Below, piece by piece: positions 50,248-60,889 of a DNA stretch of 64,000 nt. Position 1 is the first letter of the stretch, and every line of letters begins with the position of its first letter. The translations under genes were made by a program, and so were the position numbers. Source of the DNA: Tyto alba (lineage: Eukaryota; Chordata; Aves; Strigiformes; Tytonidae); contig NW_024881321.1 of assembly GCF_018691265.1 (NCBI RefSeq), positions 19,631,698 to 19,695,697 of the forward strand, read 5' to 3'. The notes under the pieces are model-generated. The model had not been told where the DNA came from, did no database searches, and was given only the letters and a program-made list of their open reading frames with translations.

Positions 50248-53200
50248 CTAGAACAAGTTTAAATGTTTTAGTTATATATTTCTTTGTCAGGGGAAAAATT
50301 AACTTCAGTAAAACTTACATGTCATATACAAACCAACAGTCTGTTTTTTCAAAAGAAAATCCAAGTTTTAATATGTTTATACTAAACTAGTGTTAATACG
50401 TTAAAACAAAATACTTTCATGCAATGCACATGGATTTCACACATCGTTTCAGGAAAACGACTGAAGCATATTCAGAAGAAAATAAGCTTGGAAAACCATA
50501 AATCATTTTGGTGATGTGGTTAATATACTGAACCAACACCTCCCTGGTTTTTAATATTATCTTGTTTAGTTCTTCATCTTTCAAAAATGGACACAAAACT
50601 GTTACTGCATAGCTTACTGGAAGAAGACAGACATCCCACAAATACAAATGAATTAATATATTCAAAAAAACCTCAAACAAACAACTAAAAAAAGCCCCTT
50701 TGTGATTACAACTTATACTGGAAAATGTTCCACTTCCTGTAAAGCTGCTGTAATTGAAATGTAAAAATTTTTAACTTATGGGATATTCATGCCTTTCTAA
50801 GTACCAGCTGCATTAAGTGGCTGCTTTGGAAATAGTATGTTCAAATTAAAGTAACATGAATGAGCATAAATCAGCGTTAGCAACATTCCGAAATAACTGT
50901 CATGGTCACAAAAGATTTATAGTACAATCTGAAAGCACAGCATAATGTGAAATGTAGAAACAATTACATGTGCAATGACATCTGAACATGAATTGTGTGA
51001 TATTAAAGTCCCCAGGTATAAATTTTAAATCTGTACATATAAATTTATGATAAATTTAAAAGATTCTATGCTTATTAAAATGCAGCTCAGGAGCTTTTTG
51101 TCCATGGTCTCATCACAATGTCACACAAGTAGAATTTTTAGAAGTACTTATACGTGACATTTAGGTCCAGAAACAACTTGTAATCTTTGGAAGAAATTAC
51201 TACTACATAAAAATGCAACATTTTACAATAGGGAATCCTCCTCTTCCTTGCAGGCTAGAACATATATGGTCATAAAGCCTAGGCCTATCTTCATTTAAGA
51301 AGGTAAAATATCAGCTGCGTTTACTTCACAATTGGCCTCGACAGAGGTTTTTAATGATTACCTTCTGCAACTTCTCCAATTGCCAGTCTTAAAGTCTGCT
51401 TTAGCAGTAAACACAGAAATTCCAGTGGAAATATATTTAATATATAAAAATATCTTAAGGAAAATACAGATTTTACTATATTTGGTCAAACACAGCTTTC
51501 ATAAAATTTTCATTTAAAAACAAGAGTGCAATTAGACACAAAGTCATTGAACATTTAAAAGCTCTAATGCTAACTAGAATGTGGATGTCTCAAAGGCTGA
51601 TCATGAATTCTGACCCAACTGAAATATCACCACTTTCTGGACCATATTCTGGACTTCACCTTGAATACAGCTTGAAAACTCCACCTATTCTATATGAGAG
51701 TGACTGAGGAAACACATACTGCTTTTTAAATGCAGTGAAATACATCATAACAAAAAAAGAAAAAAAACCAACACACAACAAAAAGAGAAGTACATAACGT
51801 TGACTTCAACCTTTCCACCAAACATATCTCCCTTCTTCCCCTGACTACATCTTTCTCTATTGTCTGCACAACCTTTTTTTTCAGGTGCTTCCTATCTCTG
51901 CACTTCTGTGTTTGACTTCTAAAATACTACTATTCCCTACTCTTTGGGCACAGAAATTTAGCTCAGTCTGAAGTGATTCTCCATGCAAATGTTTAGGCAA
52001 GACATGTTGTATCAGTAAAAACTGTATTTTGCTGATAACAAGTAACTATAGTAAGATACTGCCAAGATCTTGTTGTCAATCATACTCCACCTGATAGAAG
52101 TAAAAGCTTTATTTGAACAGTCCATAAAAACAGATTACTGTTCTAGGTGACCTATTTTTCTTTTCAGAAAAGCAGAAGTTCCTCTCAATACTTAAAATGT
52201 TTTTTATGTAAACTACGTCAAAGAACATGAAGTTGCAAAATTAAGTACCCCATGTCAGGAAGCACCAAAACTAAAATGCCAACCTTAATTCAGTCCACTT
52301 TTGAGTATACTAATTACGACAGCTTTTATCTGCAAACAGGTATTGTTTATTCTCCACAGAACTTTTGTTCACTGTTGAACTGTGTTTTTTCAATACTGTT
52401 TTTCCCCATCAGTCGGTACCATTAATTACACTTCCTTTTTAACAGAGTAACTATCATCTCCATACAGCTAGTGCTCATCATCTCTGTATCTTAGAGTTTC
52501 ACAAACAAAAGTTCTATTTTCATAACACATCTCTGGCACATGCATCAGATAGTTTCTCAAAATACGTAACCCTGTTACTGTAAGTGTTCAAAACTACTGT
52601 CCCCACTGGCTTAAATCTGCATTGTAAATATCAGTATTTTCGTCAATCATGTCACCAGAGTCTGAGGATAAAGCATGCAAAAAGATAAGAGTCTGGCCAG
52701 GTATGAAAACTGTGTTCAAGTAAACTCCACAAGATGAACTCTGTGCAAAATAGAAACTTTGTGCAAAACAAACATAAAATGAAATCTTTCCATACAATGA
52801 TACTATAAATATGAATCCATTCTTTCTGGAGTCCCTATTGTTTTCAGGATACTCCTTCCCAACAGTGATGCAAGGATTTTAATGAAAAAAATAATTTGCA
52901 GAACAACTATGTTCGTTACCTTATATGGGTTCACATATTGCCTATACCATAAACTGAGTAAGGCAGGAGTTCTGCTGAGTCAAATGCATGAAGTGCTAAT
53001 GATCCATATCTAAGGGTGCTAAATTACAACACATGTCAACTCTGGATTTTAGTCACTAAAAGTTACTTCCATAATTCTATACTTCTAATTTCCTAAGTTT
53101 CTAAAAAAATATGCTAAAAAAGGAAAAAAAAAAAGGAAAAAAAAAAAAAAATCCCATCACATCAAATCACATTCACACTATCACATGTTTTCAGGAAAAG

Positions 53201-53583
53201 ATAAATCCAATTGATCCAAAACAAAACATATAGTCTCACTCTGCAGAATGTCAGTGAGATTTCAAGAAGACTGTGATCATACCAAGTATTCAAGTAAAAA
53301 AACTGGCAAAATCAAGACATCCAGCTATCAATTCCCATGTGTTTCTCTTATTTTCTCTCTTACATCCTGTACTTGAATTTGCTATAAACATCCTTGTTTC
53401 TCTAAGTATTTCAGCAATATGCTGTTCTGACAGACTTGTTTAATCTAGGATTAAACTTTTGTGTCAGACTACTAAGAAGTTTTTAAGCAATTAGTAGAAT
53501 TACATTTAAGAAAATACACAAATATAAAGTAACTAGAAAGTAACTGAATGTTGCAGAGTATCTTCAACAAAGACTATACTCAC
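50248..53583 (-). other. RBM26: RBM26 intron
   Basis: About 3.3 kb, donor GCT|gtgagt (53,583 downward), acceptor at 50,248. AT-rich, with an A/G-rich tract at 53,105-53,151. No recognisable transposon or gene. Confidence 0.85.
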
Positions 53584-53670
53584 AGCTTCAGCTTCTGCTC
53601 TTGTTTTAAAGGTAATCACCGCATGGAGAGAAGAGTCATCTATTTGGCAATCTTCAATTTCACCATATTG
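53584..53670 (-). CDS. RBM26: RBM26 coding exon, middle of second RRM
   Basis: Twenty-nine codons, phase 0 at both ends. Acceptor ttatttattaaaag|CAATAT at 53,671; donor GAAGCT|gtgagt at 53,583. It encodes strands 2 and 3 and the start of helix 2 of the C-terminal RRM. The RNP1-position stretch is LHAVITFK: the last aromatic position is kept (Phe) but the usual Lys/Arg-Gly-Phe/Tyr start is missing, so RNA contact through the classic RNP1 aromatic residue is probably weak. RBM26 orthologues are known to have this atypical form. Confidence 0.95.
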
Positions 53671-54817
53671 CTTTTAATAAATAAAAAAAAAAAAGCTTAG
53701 TGAAATAGTTCTCCACCTCTAAAAATGCTGTCCTAAATCAAATACCCTCAAAAATCATGTAAAATTAGAATAGTGTACCTTTTACAGCCTTAATGCCAGA
53801 GTACTTGTCTTTGCAAGGAATACAGTTACTTTTACTTGCATTTCTAAAACACAAAATTGCTGTGGTCTCTGGATTTCCTGATTATAAACATACAGGTACG
53901 AAGTAAAATTATGTCAGAAAAAGAGGTTGTTCTGCTTCAATACTTCTCTCTTGATCAGAAAGAATGGTCTTGAGATGATTCCATTAGTCTATTATGAAAC
54001 TCTTCCACAAAAAGATGTATTAGATGCCAGGACTGTAGAAAAAGTTTCAAAACTTAACTTGATTTCAGCATTTTAAGAACCTGACCCATCTATTCCTGTA
54101 ATAGTGTCTATGGTATTGCTACCTTTAATGCTGTCATCACTGTAAGCTGCAATGCCCAACATATCTGTACAGATGCAGTGCACTGCTGATGTGCAGAGTT
54201 GTGATATCATATGACAGAAAAAGAATTACAGCTCAGTGCATTTCCATGGAATTTGAAGCAAGTTTAAAACAGCAAATGCACAACCTGCAAAATGAAATAA
54301 TTAACATTTTTTCTCAGTGTTATACTGCTAAAACTGTGAATAAAATTGTACTTGTTGATGTTACTAAGGTTTTTTTGGTATTTTTGTTTGTTAAAGGTAA
54401 GTTTAATACTCCCTGCAATAAAGCCAAAGTATAAGAAAATACTAAGTTCTGAGCAAATTTATGACTATAAACTGATACCATACAGCAACCTTTTAACACT
54501 GGCAGATTCTGTGTCTTCATTTTTATATTCGTCGCAGTAATAGAAGTACATAATTAAATGAAAAATTTGAAAAGTGACCAGCAAACTTTACTTTAGGAAT
54601 ATTCACAAGGCAGACTAAATAACAATATAATGCTGTAGATTAAAAATATTTTTTTTCTTATACTCATCATTGAAACTGGACTCAGAAATGTCCTATGGTT
54701 GACCAAGTGGATTGTATTGCTTCATTTTAAAGTTATATGGTCTTAGTTTTACACCCAAAATTTGGTAAGTCATTGCTCAAATATTCAGCCCATCATACCT
54801 CTCTATGGAAAACACTT

Positions 54818-54961
54818 TTGCTCCCCTTAAATACACACACACACACACACACACACGGGTATGTATAAACGTTTGCTCTGTAATTCTTCCCTACAGAAAG
54901 TAACTTGGTTCCCTTTCTGTTCCCCGATATAGGTATGATGCGGTATATTTAAGGGGAGCAA
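54818..54961. repeat. 16-bp inverted repeat flanking a (CA)n microsatellite
   Basis: TTGCTCCCCTTAAATA (54,818-54,833) and its exact reverse complement TATTTAAGGGGAGCAA (54,946-54,961) enclose 112 bp that begin with an (AC)12 run (54,833-54,856). The layout is like a small inverted-terminal-repeat element, but no target duplication is clear. Confidence 0.9.
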
Positions 54962-55045
54962 GCTATATATGTACATTTATGTATTATAATATATATAGTG
55001 ATCCTGGAAACACAACACTTTAAAAAACCCAGTATAGCAGCGGTG

Positions 55046-55620
55046 GTGGTTTTTGTTGTGGGTTTTTTGTTCATTTGGTTTTTGTGTTGGTTTGTTTGTT
55101 TGTTTGTTTTTTTTAAATTTTATAAAGGAGAGACACGTCCTTGCTGGCTCTTGTTCTTATGAAAAGCTGCTTGCACAGCCACCAGACAGGAAATAGTAAG
55201 TACACTGACTGGAGTAGAATTTACTGGACTTACTGGCTCCTGGAGTTCTACCTTCAGAGAGGACCACTGTAATCAAATGTTGGGGGAAAAAAAAAGAAAA
55301 AAAAAAAAAAAAGAAAAAAGAAAAAAGAAAAAAAAAAAAGAAAAACAAAACACACAACGAACACAACACCCCCCATACACACAAAAACAAACAAAAACAA
55401 AAAAAAAACCAACCCAAATAAGCAAAACTAAACAAACCAAACAAAAAAACAAAAAAAAAATACCAACACCACCAAAAAAAACAAAACCCACCAAAACAAT
55501 GACCCCAAAAAAAAAGAAAAAACAATAAAAATAAAAACAAACAAAAAACCCCCACAACAACAAAAAAAAACAATCAAAGGCAGGGACACACACACACGGA
55601 CGGACACACACACACACACA
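55046..55620. repeat. low-complexity zone: T/G-rich block, A/C-rich block, (AC)n
   Basis: A plus-strand T/G-rich block (55,046-55,116, with four GTTT units), about 160 bp of ordinary sequence, then an A-rich and AAAC-rich block (55,282-55,570) and an AC repeat (55,586-55,620) broken by GGACGG. The open frames across it (Phe-rich on minus, Lys-rich on plus) are artefacts. The two blocks are roughly complementary, so RNA across them could fold back. Confidence 0.9.
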
Positions 55621-56190
55621 GATTCACACTATTTATGCCACTAGATATTGTTAGCATTCGTTCCACAACATAAACAAATCTCTTTTTATTAGAAGCCTTT
55701 TGATTCTTAAACTTACAGAGTTAGACAAAAGCTCTTAAAATTTTCAGTGAAATTTTTCATTAAGCACTTGTTAAAATACTTCAATAAAGACAAACAGACT
55801 TCAGGTATTGAAAGTTTGGCACAGAATCGGTCTTTGCTCTCACCATCCCTTCCGTTATTTTATCTTTCTATACCTAAAAATTTGTAACAATTTTACATAT
55901 AACCTGAACAAATAAAAATGGTACGTCATTACTTTATATTCACAAATTCCTTTCTTTTCAAGAAAAAACCCAAGCCTTGTAAATGCAGTTACAGTTATAA
56001 CTAGTTGAATCAGTGGTGTAATTTCTCAGTTTCACCTTTTACTGATGCATCCTCTTTTTCCATGAACACGTATGTCATGTTAAAGATTCATTCCTAGGTA
56101 ATATTTCCAGATGAATTGAATCAAGAGAAAGCAAGTCATTCAGTACAAGAATGTAATCCAAAGAACAGAAAATGTGAAATTGCCACATAC

Positions 56191-56400
56191 CGCAAAATGA
56201 GGAAGAAGATCTTCTCTATCACTTTCTGTGAATGCAGAGATTTCTAATGCCCTAGGCCGATGATCCACAACTGCATGCACAGGAACTCCTCTGCCTCTAC
56301 CTCGGCCTCGTATTCCTCTACCTCTGCTACGTGATGCACCCCGACCTCTTGCATGAACCCCTCTACCACGAACTGAAGAAAGAATCCCTCGTTTGGCAGC
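56191..56400 (-). CDS. RBM26: RBM26 coding exon, RG-rich linker and start of second RRM
   Basis: Seventy codons, phase 0 at both ends. Acceptor ataaacgtcttag|GCTGCC at 56,401; donor TTTGCG|gtatgt at 56,190. Residues 1-10 (AAKRGILSSV) close the helical segment. Residues 11-38 are an Arg-Gly linker with repeated RGRG units. Then VVDHRPRALEISAFTESDRE opens the C-terminal RRM: LEISAF occupies the RNP2 strand and lacks the typical aromatic residue, and the following helix runs to LLPHFA. RG-rich segments commonly bind RNA non-specifically and are substrates for arginine methylation. Exact Arg-Gly spacing varies between species. Confidence 0.95.
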
Positions 56401-58763
56401 CTAAGACGTTTATACATAACATATTGATGTATTAAAATTCATAACCTAAGTATTTAGACAAAACTAATAAACATGTATTCTGATGTTTCCTAAAAACACA
56501 TCCCCAAATAAACCTCAGAGCAGCTTACAGGTCTTAAAATAACAAAAGGGGAACATGCTAATAACATTAAAAAAACTAATACTGTTAATTACTAACAGAT
56601 CAAAAATAGGATAGAAATAGGAAAAAAGAATCCGGTATTAAACACAGATATCAAAAGAGCCCTTAGCTGTGAGGATAATTCCTCATAAGAGGAAGGAACT
56701 GCAGTACATTTGAACTTTCATTAACAAGTTTTCTTGATGTGGTGACTAACTACTTGATTTGTATCTTGTCTCTTAATTTGTCTCTGGAAGTCTAGTCAGG
56801 ACTTTTATTCTTATCAAAATTAATGCAGCATAATAGCTTTTGGTCACAGAATTGTGAATGAACAGAGGCTCTAATGAGCATCCCCCCAAGGACAAATTAT
56901 TTGCTAAAAATTTGGCTCTACATATTCACCAATTTCCATTCCCACAATACCTGTGTATCCCTTCCAAAGAACTGGCACACATTCTCCAAAAAAAGTCAAA
57001 AGGCTGGTAAAAGTATCTCTGACAGCCATTTAAAAAGTAATTTGCAGTAGTTATTTGAAGTTTCAAAATAGCAATTTTAAGGACATAATTTCAACATTTA
57101 TAACAAAAATTCAAACTCAAATAAATGTGATATAATACACAAATGTTAAATTAAGTCACTATAACACTGTTTTTAACATATCCTAGTGTTTACAACTCAA
57201 GCACTGATAGCATTACTTTAATTCATGCCAGTGATTAAACGAATAATCCAGGAAGTTATAGATTATGCTGACTCAACAGTCAAGGCTGTATACTGTTTGG
57301 GTTTTCTCACAGTAAAATCGGGGCCACCTGGAATATAACAGCAGGTTATGAGTCAGAGAAGTAACACATGAATATTGTGGGAGTTAAAGTCACAAAGACC
57401 ATGTGTGAATGTAAGTTTTTCTGAAAAACTTCCAAGAATACTGAAGAATCAAACCAACATCAAGGAGAAAAACCCCCATAACCCTCTTGTAAATTTTACA
57501 AGGGATACATTTCATGCTATTCCTTGAAACATACAGGTATGTTTTACAAATAACCCTTTTTTTTACCATGCACTTTGATCAGTATTTGTTAAAGATTTCA
57601 GAATATTTGTTTTACTAGCAGAAATTTACTTTCCTGAAAGAGGTACGATTTTTTTTACAACTCAAAATACAGACAGACTCACAGAGATTCAGTAGGATTA
57701 ATACACTCAACCAGGGTGTAATTTTATCTTGAACGAGCACTTACTTTTCTATGGATACTTTACATATAATTCAATTCACATATTTTCTAAAATGTGCAAT
57801 TTATAAGTAAGCTCTCAATACACTTATGAAATATTATTCACCATCAGAATATATATTATTAACATAAGATTTTATGTCATCTCTAGTCAATTGGCTTGGC
57901 TTATTAACAAATCTATTTTTACAATTACCAAAGCTGCATAACAACTTAGTTTGAAAGTAAGATTTTAATGCAACTTAGCCGTATGTATGTGCACTGTGTT
58001 CATATGTAGTTATACATAAGACATGACCAAACTTCATTAAGACAAGAAGGATTTAAGCGACACAGCAGCCTGCTTAACAGTAAAAAGAGATAAGATTATC
58101 ATGCAATTAAGTAGAAATTACACGAATATATAGGCAAGACAGTGCAATATAACACAGAACAACACCCAGAGCATTCAGAATTTCTCAAAATAAGACACAG
58201 ATATGAAGAATCTTGCACAGCCTTCTGAATTTTTTTAAAAGTACTTCAAGAAAAAGCTTGTTTCTATACAGTAAACACTTCATGAAACACTGTATTTGCT
58301 TTTGATAAATCATTCTTCTCTTGAAACCAATGCTGTAGTAATATTACTTTTGGCACTTAAGTCTTTTTGGTTAATCTCATTAAGATACTAACACTTAAGA
58401 ATTAAAAAAAATCAGTGTTTTTTAACTCTTCTGTATCAAACAACTCCACTACAAGCAACAATTTAAAAACACTCCAGGCTCTCAAGGAAGTATTACTACC
58501 ACAAATTATAAAGTATCATGTCTTATAAATTGTTACAGAATATTTAAATAGATTAGCAATCAAAATTAAAGAAAATACTATATCTCTACCTCAGTGGACT
58601 TCAGAAACTGATTTTTTAAAATATTACTGCTAAATGCCTCCATCTGCATGCAACTTAATATTGCACTCTGGAAAAAATAGTTAATGACAATACACAAACT
58701 AATAAACATATATGAAAATATTTGATTAAAAGTTAATTGCTACAAAAGAAGAGACAAACATAC
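56401..58763 (-). other. RBM26: RBM26 intron (contains the candidate cassette exon)
   Basis: About 2.4 kb between the helical exon and the RG-rich exon, donor CTGGAA|gtatgt at 58,763 and acceptor at 56,401. AT-rich with no recognisable transposon. The only notable part is the exon-like segment 58,590-58,667, just 96 bp from the donor side. Confidence 0.85.
58590..58667 (-). CDS. RBM26: candidate in-frame cassette exon of RBM26
   Basis: Seventy-eight nt bounded by a strong acceptor (cattaactattttttccag, ending at 58,668) and a usable donor (ACTGAG|gtagag at 58,589). It is fully open in phase 0, the phase used by every neighbouring exon, so inclusion adds 26 residues (starting SAILSCMQMEAFSSNILKNQ) between ...TELQLE and AAKRGIL... 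without disturbing the reading frame. The peptide has helix-compatible composition and sits where the helical segment ends. Constitutive vertebrate RBM26, as I recall it, joins QLE directly to AAKRG, so this would be an alternative exon. No transcript evidence was available. Confidence 0.55.
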
Positions 58764-58868
58764 TTCCAGCTGTAGCTCTGTATATTTTCGCCTTAATTCA
58801 GTAACTTCCTCCCCAGCTTGCATCTTCTTGTATAAATCCAGTTCAGTATCTAGTAACTCTTTCTGCAT
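58764..58868 (-). CDS. RBM26: RBM26 coding exon, helical segment
   Basis: Thirty-five codons, phase 0 at both ends. Acceptor aacaatttcttag|ATGCAG at 58,869; donor CTGGAA|gtatgt at 58,763. It encodes MQKELLDTELDLYKKMQAGE and continues with EVTELRRKYTELQLE: alternating charged and leucine positions consistent with a coiled coil or long helix, as annotated for this part of RBM26/27. The initial ATG is internal to the protein, not a start codon. The preceding exon is not in the window. Confidence 0.95.
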
Positions 58869-60889
58869 CTAAGAAATTGTTACGGTAAATTATTAGTTCC
58901 ACAATTCACATTCTCTACTGAAGAAACAATTTTCTGATAAAATCCAAAGATCTATTACTATGCTCCTATCAGCAAACTATTTCAGAAATACACAGTGACT
59001 TAAAGATCGGCCAGTGCGGGCCGCCAGGCAAGGTAGTCTGCCACAGCATCTCTATCTGGAAAACAGATTCCTAGAAACTCGAAGGAAAGGGAATTTGAAA
59101 ATGAGAAGCTGTAGTGGAATTTTAAACTTAACCAAGTTGTGGCTTATTAATTCAGACCACAGCTGTAACTCTGCAGGTATACTGTTTACTACACTAGGTT
59201 TTCATCTTCAAAAACAAACCAAGCACGAGCTTAGTTTCCCTCTTGTGCAGATAAAACTTCAATGTGTAGTACCATGTTTGAGTCTGGTGATGTCAAACCT
59301 TTCAGACTACCACACAAAGCCAAAGTCAGTGGAATTTTTTCTAAAGCAAATATACACAAAATAGAAAATGAAAAATTATACGGTAGTGATGATGAGATAA
59401 AAAAGGATTCTACAAAAAAAAAATGCAGTACAATTATGAATTAATACAAAATCTATATTCAGCATTCAGAAAAAGCATCTTAACTTTATCATAATTACAT
59501 AATGTAAAAAGCACAAATGGTAGTTCTATTCAGACCACAGCAGAAAAAACAAGACAAATTATTAGAAGGTGAAAAAACATGTATGAAACTGAAAGGTGTC
59601 TCTGAACACAAATTTAGACACATTCACTGCAACCACTGAGGTGCAGGTGTCAGTACAGGTGCAGGAAAGGGCTTTATGTGGCCATGAAAATGTTATTTGA
59701 AGTTGTTCCAAACGGAAAGCTTTTTTTTTTTTTGTTGTTGTTGTTGTTTCATGGAAAAAGCAGCAGCCAAATGTTCCAGTGACATCACAAATGAAGAGTA
59801 AAATTATAGATGATTGTGAAACAGTTTTACATTTACACCCATTGATTGCAAAACCACAGCATGTAACGTATTCAAAGGCTGGTTGTCAAGAGATGAAGGT
59901 TTCACAGTTGTGACAGCTGGAAACCAAGTATCACCACTGAATTTTAAAGAAAGGGGTTTTTTGTTTCTTTGTTTTTTTTTTCCTGGAAGCTTTAAAAGAA
60001 AAAAAAAAAAAAAAAAACCAAACTGGATTATTCAACTGGCAACTTCAACCTGAACCACTTTCAGCCCCATTTTCTGATTATCTACAGCAACCACAGGAAA
60101 AAAAAAAAAATCTATTATCTCCTGTATAATGGTTTTCAAAGTTTTCAAAATTGGAAACAGTGTTTCTCTTGAATCCCACTGTTTCAACACATCAATGACA
60201 GGGCAAAACAACCACTTCTGAAGTATAATAATGAGCAGCAGTTAGAACTCACAAAGCAGCCAGTGACACTGGTGTCGTAAAGACTTTTGAGGTTTATTTC
60301 TAGTGCTCTTAATGAAGACTTCTCTTTTACACAGCTGTGCCAGGTCTCAAGAAAAAAGTACCTCCTTAAAGACACACCAAGAGGCAGCAAAGGTTTCTAC
60401 ACTCAGAGGGGAAGAGTATTTTGTAATCTGCATGAACTGGAACAAGACAGAAGTAAGCAAAGATAATGGCACAGTCACATGGGCCTCATCTTCAAGTCTG
60501 CTGGGTCTTCTGGGCTGCTGAGGTTTTAAACACTAACAAAATGCAAGAGAACCCAGAGCAAAGTCTTTCAGAAAATTGTCAAAGTTGTACATTTTAACCG
60601 AAAGCTGTGTTAAATCCTCACTTTCACAAAGGTCAGAAGGGACTGATTGTCTTCTCTCTTTCAAACATGTTAAAAATGCTCACAGATAATGCACAATCTC
60701 CCTGAGAGGAAAGCTACCAATAAAATCAACTTTTCTACAGCTTGGATGTTTTATCCATTATGAAACAGGTTTACTTAAAATGTTTCTTCACTTTCCATAT
60801 TACAAAGGAAATGGAAAACCAGCTCAAGAACGTCATTAAAACTAACTCAAATTAGTGTACCACCTCACTTTACTAGTAAAAAGTCACAC
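58869..60889 (-). other. RBM26: RBM26 intron, 3' part
   Basis: AT-rich intron sequence upstream of the helical exon. An isolated CpG-containing patch at 59,008-59,035 and a 116-codon plus-strand open frame (59,014-59,364) are not recognisable. Poly-T/GTT (59,721-59,747) and adjoining T-rich and A-rich runs (59,953-60,018) are simple repeats. Confidence 0.75.

Larger units (their letters stand above)
53671..56190 (-). other. RBM26: RBM26 intron with low-complexity DNA
   Basis: About 2.5 kb, donor GCG|gtatgt (56,190 downward), acceptor at 53,671. It contains a 16-bp inverted repeat around a CA microsatellite (54,818-54,961) and a long low-complexity zone (55,046-55,620). Confidence 0.85.

Noticed and set aside
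55157..55617. Phe-rich minus-strand and Lys-rich plus-strand open frames
   Set aside because: Artefacts of the A-rich and AAAC-rich low-complexity zone in an RBM26 intron.
59014..59364. 116-codon plus-strand open frame inside an RBM26 intron
   Set aside because: No recognisable motif, antisense to the gene, and of a length expected occasionally by chance. A CpG patch at its start was noted but explains nothing.
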